Part shown: one piece after another, positions 20,817 through 25,000 of the stretch | Numbering within the stretch: the stretch's first letter is position 1 | How the letters are laid out: every line of letters begins with the position of its first letter | Source of the DNA: Trachelipus rathkii | Lineage: Eukaryota; Arthropoda; Malacostraca; Isopoda; Trachelipodidae | Reading direction: 5' to 3' | Length of the DNA: 25,000 nucleotides | NCBI GenBank assembly: GCA_015478945.1 | Contig: JABUQX010007473.1 | Coordinates: 1-25,000 of the forward strand | Made by a program: the position numbers and the translations under genes | Notes under the pieces: generated by a model | What the model was told of the DNA's origin: nothing | Database searches by the model: none | The model's input: the letters and a program-made list of their open reading frames with translations, nothing else

Positions 20817-21350
20817 GTTTCCCAAAACATTTTTTTTTAAAAATTTGTCCGAAGGACAAGTCCGGAAGTACTGCACATACAAAGAAATGATCTAAATAAA
20901 AAATGTGTATCTCCCCGACTGCAAATGCTCTGAAAATTTCATCTTGATCGTATGAGCAAAAAAAATTATCGCAATTTTTCATTTTAAAAACCAAAATAAG
21001 TGGGTTTTGAGTTTCGACATTGCTAAGCATAAATTACAAAAAAAATAAAAAAAACCATTTTATTCATTCTCTATGTAATATATACTTATATGTGTAATTC
21101 AATTTTGTAGCCATTTTGAAAAAAATTGTAGGAGGTGAGGCCCAAAATGTCAAAAATAAAGGTTTTGAAAAAATGAAAATTCTGTAAAAATTACCACAGA
21201 CGCAGAAAAAGACCTGCAAACAACGTTTTTGACTCAGAAAAAGCTACAGTTTGCTTTTATTCCCACCAAAATTGTAGGAAAGTTAAGAATTTTATCTTCA
21301 TTTTTATGTGGGGGCTAAAATGGGGTGCTGCTGAAGCAAAATATTGGACC
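20343..21350. repeat. Long foldback (inverted repeat) element, about 1 kb
   Basis: The left arm (20343-20779) is the reverse complement of the right arm (20878-21350) over most of its length. Outer match: CAGCAGCAACCCCATTTTA at 20371 against TAAAATGGGGTGCTGCTG at 21316-21333. Middle: CAGAATTTTCATTTTTTCAA at about 20522 pairs with the segment near 21167-21186. Inner: TTAGATATTTGTTTTGTAT pairs with 20878-20897. The arms differ by many substitutions and indels, so it is not recent. The loop of about 98 bases holds a 33-base poly-A and a GTCC-GAA-GGAC hairpin at 20847-20857. No transposase is present; it could be a foldback/MITE-type element or an inverted duplication. Confidence 0.8.
20781..20813. 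repeat. Poly-A tract (33 A) in the foldback loop
   Basis: A pure run of 33 A begins at the inner end of the left arm. It could be a remnant of retrotransposition or a simple expansion. Confidence 0.95.
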
Positions 21351-21654
21351 CTCCCCTGAAGCTCCAAATAATATTCCATTTGTTGAAAAAATTTTCATTC
21401 CTTTTGAGAAATTTCAAATTGTTTTTTTTTTTTTTTTAAAAATTGAGGCTTGCCAATTTTAATTTTTAAATTACATTTTAAATTTAGTTTCATTTTTATT
21501 AAAATTATTATCATCTTAACAGAAATTTACATTTAATTAAGTGTGAACATTAAAAAAAGAATAAAATATTCTTATCTTCGTTTAGGTCACAAACTTATTG
21601 TGCAAAAACGAAAGAGCTTGTTTGTTAATTTTTTATTGATGATATCATATTCTA
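21351..21654. other. AT-rich sequence without recognised gene
   Basis: Includes a T-run at about 21421-21437. No supported ORF or other feature. Confidence 0.5.
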
Positions 21655-21702
21655 ATTTATATCTATATATATAATATATTTATATATATATATATTCATA
21701 TA

Positions 21703-21744
<42 letters not shown>

Positions 21745-21746
21745 TA

Positions 21747-21778
<32 letters not shown>

Positions 21779-21812
21779 TATATTTATATATATATTAATA
21801 TATAATTAGTAA
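21655..21812. repeat. (TA)n microsatellite
   Basis: Imperfect TA repeat of about 150 bases. Confidence 0.95.
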
Positions 21813-22175
21813 GGGAAACCGCAACAGACAGGTGACAAAATTTTCAACCTAACTAATACAGCAGGGCGCAGAACATAAGAGCCTTGATGAAGTAGTTTAT
21901 GGATTGGAGTCCGTATTTAAATGTGAAGCGGATCGCTTTGTTTTGGACTGCTGTTCAACGTTTTACGAACGCATGTGAACTATATCATACCCCCTTATGT
22001 ATTTTGATAAGCGTTTAGGTGAACTCTTTTATTCGTTTTTAAGCAGAGTGAATGGCGGATCGTAGCTTAAATTAGTAACCGGGAAGGTGCTGCTTCAGAT
22101 TTTTTCTTTTGTTTACGGTTCTTTTATAATTTTTTGCTATGTCTCATCGTGGCGTACCTGGAAGATTACACTTGG
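21813..22175. other. Complex sequence of unknown nature
   Basis: About 360 bases of ordinary composition between two (TA)n tracts. No long ORF, splice-bounded exon or RNA gene is recognised. The apparent ORF from 22087 starts at GTG and runs into the TA repeat, so it is not supported. Confidence 0.5.
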
Positions 22176-22184
22176 GTATATAGT

Positions 22185-22228
<44 letters not shown>

Positions 22229-22400
22229 TATATATATATTTATATATAATATATATATATCATATATATATATTATATATCTATATATATATATATATAG
22301 TAGATAATATATTAACTATATATATATATATATATTATATTATATATATATTATATTATAATAATAAATATTTATATATATACTATATATAAATAGTATA
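22176..22400. repeat. (TA)n microsatellite
   Basis: Imperfect TA repeat of about 220 bases with ATT and AG interruptions. Confidence 0.95.
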
Positions 22401-22836
22401 TAAGGAAAATAGTAACGAAACATTTTTAGTAATTACAATAATTACTGTAACTTTATTATTTTTTTAGGAAAAATTTAATTTCTCACGTTCAGAAAATAAA
22501 ATTTTATTTGTGTATTACTATTATATGAGATTGACTCAAAAAGGATATGAAGCCTACCAAAATTTTTAAGGTAAAAGCTGTTTGTTAATTTACATTAGTT
22601 TATAACTTTATGTAACTATTATCTTAATATAAAATAAACACTTATTTCTATTATGGATTATTTCAATTCATAGCAAAGGTAAACGGCTACTTAAATAATG
22701 TAGCATATAATTAAAGTTCAATAAGCACAATATTAACTACCTTTACTTCAAAACTAAGCAGTAAACACAATTCACCTATGCTATATCCTATTTTCCATTT
22801 TATCTCTGTCAGCCGTAATATGAACTTACGTACATA
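22401..22836. other. AT-rich sequence without recognised gene
   Basis: Only a short inverted repeat, AGTAATTACAATAATTACT near 22428, stands out. No ORF is supported. Confidence 0.5.
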
Positions 22837-22839
22837 TAT

Positions 22840-22916
22840 TAGATGATAGATAGAATAGATAGATTAGATTTAGATAGATAGATAGATCCAGGATAGTATA
22901 CGAAGATGAGAGAGAG

Positions 22917-22958
<42 letters not shown>

Positions 22959-22991
22959 TGAGAGAGAGAGAGAAGACGAGAGAGAGAGAAT
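22840..22991. repeat. GATA-type and (GA)n microsatellites
   Basis: Imperfect (GATA)/(TAGA) units at about 22843-22887 pass into (GA)n at about 22905-22990 with single-base interruptions. Confidence 0.92.
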
Positions 22992-23462
22992 CAAAATTCT
23001 TTCTCACATTTCAAAATCGTACTTTTTCAAGTGAGCGAAAATTTACGTTCCTCGCGATTTTCGTTATCTTTTTGATCGTTCAACAAGGTATGATGACCGG
23101 CCTGGCCAAGTATAATATACGAAAAATGAATATTTACGCACGCCCATAGATTAGAATTTTAGTCTTAGGAACAGAGTAGGAAGGAAAATTTCCAAATAAA
23201 TTTAATTACTGTAATTGCTAATACTAATGTACTTGTTTTTCTTAAAATTTATTTTATAAATCAGTTTCTTTTTTCATTTTCATATAAATTGTAATAATTT
23301 AGTAAACTTTACCATTTAATTTATTTTATTAAAAAAGACTCAAAAATATTGGGTAGGAGCTACCTACCCTACCTACCCTATGTATACGCCCCTGATGCTC
23401 ATTGGTTGAAAGTCTGTATGCCTCATGAAGTTTTTCCTTAAAACATAGAAAGCTTAAAACAA
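22992..23462. other. Complex sequence; one weak hydrophobic ORF
   Basis: A frame open through 23149 reads KFTFLAIFVIFLIVQQG at about 23038-23088, signal-peptide- or membrane-like, and CAACAAG|GTATGA at 23086 could be a splice donor. Its only in-frame ATG lies within the GA microsatellite, so I do not call a gene. A GGGTAGGAGCTACCTACCC hairpin lies near 23350. The rest shows nothing. Confidence 0.35.
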
Positions 23463-23549
23463 TAAAACGAAGTAACAAAGACAGTAAAAAAGAAAGACTA
23501 GGATTAAAAATGTCTTTCGCTATTACTGCCTTTTTGTTACTTCGTTTTA
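23463..23549. repeat. Near-perfect stem-loop (36-38 base arms)
   Basis: The left arm at 23463-23498 (starts TAAAACGAAGTAACAAA, ends GAAAGAC) pairs with the right arm at 23512-23549 (starts GTCTTTCGC, ends CTTCGTTTTA) around a 13-base loop. There are only a few mismatches or bulges in the arms. It could be a palindromic transposon remnant or a hairpin RNA; no direct evidence of transcription. Confidence 0.85.
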
Positions 23550-23562
23550 CTAATATTTGGAA

Positions 23563-23760
<198 letters not shown>

Positions 23761-23767
23761 ATAAAGA

Positions 23768-24385
23768 TTTACCCGCATGATATCTCGAAACTAAGATAGG
23801 TACAAGAAAACTGATAACACATATGCAATCAGCGTATGAAATTGTATGGAAAATGAAAAAAAAAATTTTGAATTTTCCTTTTTATTTTTTTTTTAATATC
23901 TCCATAAAACTACGATAGGTACAAAGAAAACTAATAACATAATTAGAATCAGAAAATGAAATTTGTATGAAACTAATGAAGTTTTTTTTTTTTTTTTTTT
24001 AACTTAAAGGAATACCCCAGGGTAAAACGCAAAGATGCAAGAGTCGGGGTCTCTCGCCCTCCCGGGGGACGACGGGGGACTTTCGTCCCCCTCTGTCCCA
24101 CCGTCGGCTCGAGCCCCTAAAAATTCATATGCTGATTCCAAATATTGTATTGGGTAATAAAAAAAATTGTTTCCTATTTTTATCATACACATTTCACACG
24201 CTGATTCCATATCATGTTATTAGTTTTTCTCTACCTATCGTAGTTTTGGGAGATTATAAAAAAAATAAAAAAAATAAAAATTTCTTTTTTCATTTTCTAC
24301 GGTACAAATTTCATACGCTGACTCCATATATGTTATCAGTTTTCTTGTACCTATCTTCGTTTTTTGGAGATTATGATGCGGGTAA
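23768..24385. repeat. Foldback element of tandem units with GC-rich core
   Basis: Outer ends TTACCCGC (23768) and GCGGGTAA (24378-24385) are inverted. Each arm is itself built of repeats of about 110-130 bases carrying GATAGGTACAAGAAAACTGAT and AATCAGCGTATGAAATT: two on the left (near 23795 and 23915), and on the right, in reverse complement, two full units plus one partial (near 24128, 24200 and 24312). The centre, about 24040-24118, is strikingly GC-rich, with CCCGGGGGACGACGGGGGAC and a GGGGGAC-x4-GTCCCCC stem. Both outer edges abut (TA)n tracts. A 68-codon minus-strand ORF (24004-24210) starts with an ATG and crosses the core, but is unsupported otherwise. No transposase is encoded. Confidence 0.82.
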
Positions 24386-24394
24386 CTTCTTTTG

Positions 24395-24530
24395 TTTATA
24401 CTATTATATATTATATATATTATATATATATATATATTATATACTATATATATATATATATTATATATATAATATTATATACTATATATACTATATATAA
24501 TATATATATAAATATATATATATTATATGG
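24395..24530. repeat. (TA)n microsatellite
   Basis: Imperfect TA repeat directly right of the foldback element; with the TA tract at 23632-23755 it may be the split target of the insertion. Confidence 0.92.
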
Positions 24531-25000
24531 CTTCTTGTTGATTATCAGCATCCAGCTAAGCTAAAGCCAAATTTTTATTTTAAAACTTACTAAATCGAAC
24601 ACAATGAACAGCAACGCCTATAGTGTTTAAAAGCATTGAACTTTTTTTCTAATAAGTTAGTTGTTAGTTATTAATGGAAGTTAAATATTTATAAATGTAA
24701 GTTAGTTAAATGGATAGTGAAATAATTAATACATGGGTTTAGTGAGTTAAAATTACTAATTATAAGTTTTGATTAAGTAATAATAATAATATTCAAAAAA
24801 TAATTAGGATTTGTTTTTTAACATTTTAAAAATGTGACTCACTTTTTACAATTAGGCGAGACAAAATTGTCAAATTTTTTTTCGTTTTTAGCAGTTATAC
24901 ATAGTTCCTGAACACAATGGAAATATGAAAAAATTATAATCTTGAATGGTTTTCACAATAACATTTTAACAGAAATGATGCAGTGAAATTTTTTGCAAAA
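24531..25000. other. AT-rich right end without recognised gene
   Basis: No ORF or repeat of note. A T-rich tract ending TTTTTAG near 24890 resembles a splice acceptor, but no coding sequence follows that I can recognise. Confidence 0.45.

Noticed and set aside
22087..22392. 101-codon ORF
   Set aside because: It starts at GTG and two thirds is Tyr/Ile reading of a (TA)n microsatellite.
24129..24564. Overlapping ORFs of 123 and 66 codons
   Set aside because: They run through the foldback arm and a (TA)n tract; low complexity and no independent support.

Overview
The window is animal genomic DNA: AT-rich, intron-bearing and full of (TA)n, (TTA)n, (CA)n, (GA)n and (CT)n microsatellites. No bacterial-style operon, rRNA, tRNA or CRISPR array is recognisable. 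A BEL/Pao LTR retrotransposon plus one spliced gene for a secreted protein with a somatomedin-B-like cysteine motif point to an invertebrate, most likely an arthropod; the species cannot be named from the sequence. The many one-base indels inside otherwise recognisable coding sequence, next to long stretches with none, suggest either an old element or, at least partly, an incompletely polished long-read assembly.

Layout. 1-1246 is left flank made of AT-rich simple sequence. 1247-18640 reads as one very large BEL/Pao element of about 17.4 kb: a 5' LTR (1247-5940, 4.69 kb), a leader with dyad repeats (5941-7186), an intact 301-codon gag ORF (7187-8092), then a frameshifted pol in the usual BEL/Pao order: zinc-knuckle region, aspartic protease (DQGS motif), a repeat-bearing linker, reverse transcriptase, RNase H (Peptidase_A17 region), HHCC/DDE integrase and a DUF5641-like C terminus ending at 13487. 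A 0.7 kb tail, a weak purine tract and the 3' LTR (14200-18640, 4.44 kb) follow. The LTR boundaries are supported by TGTCG starts, CA ends, a TGG primer-binding-like site just inside the 5' LTR and loss of homology outside these points. LTRs of 4.4-4.7 kb are unusually long for this group.

Right of the element, 18643-19356 holds two exons of a probable secreted or ectodomain protein whose signal peptide begins within a few bases of the LTR end and has no ATG in this assembly, so the element appears to have landed at or beside its start codon. The remaining 5.6 kb is intergenic: microsatellites alternate with three inverted-repeat structures. These are a foldback of about 1 kb (20343-21350), a small near-perfect stem-loop (23463-23549) and a foldback of about 0.6 kb (23768-24385) built of tandem units around a GC-rich core and sitting between two (TA)n tracts.

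The best candidates for something undescribed are the giant-LTR BEL element with its leader dyads and in-frame pol repeats, and the two foldback elements.
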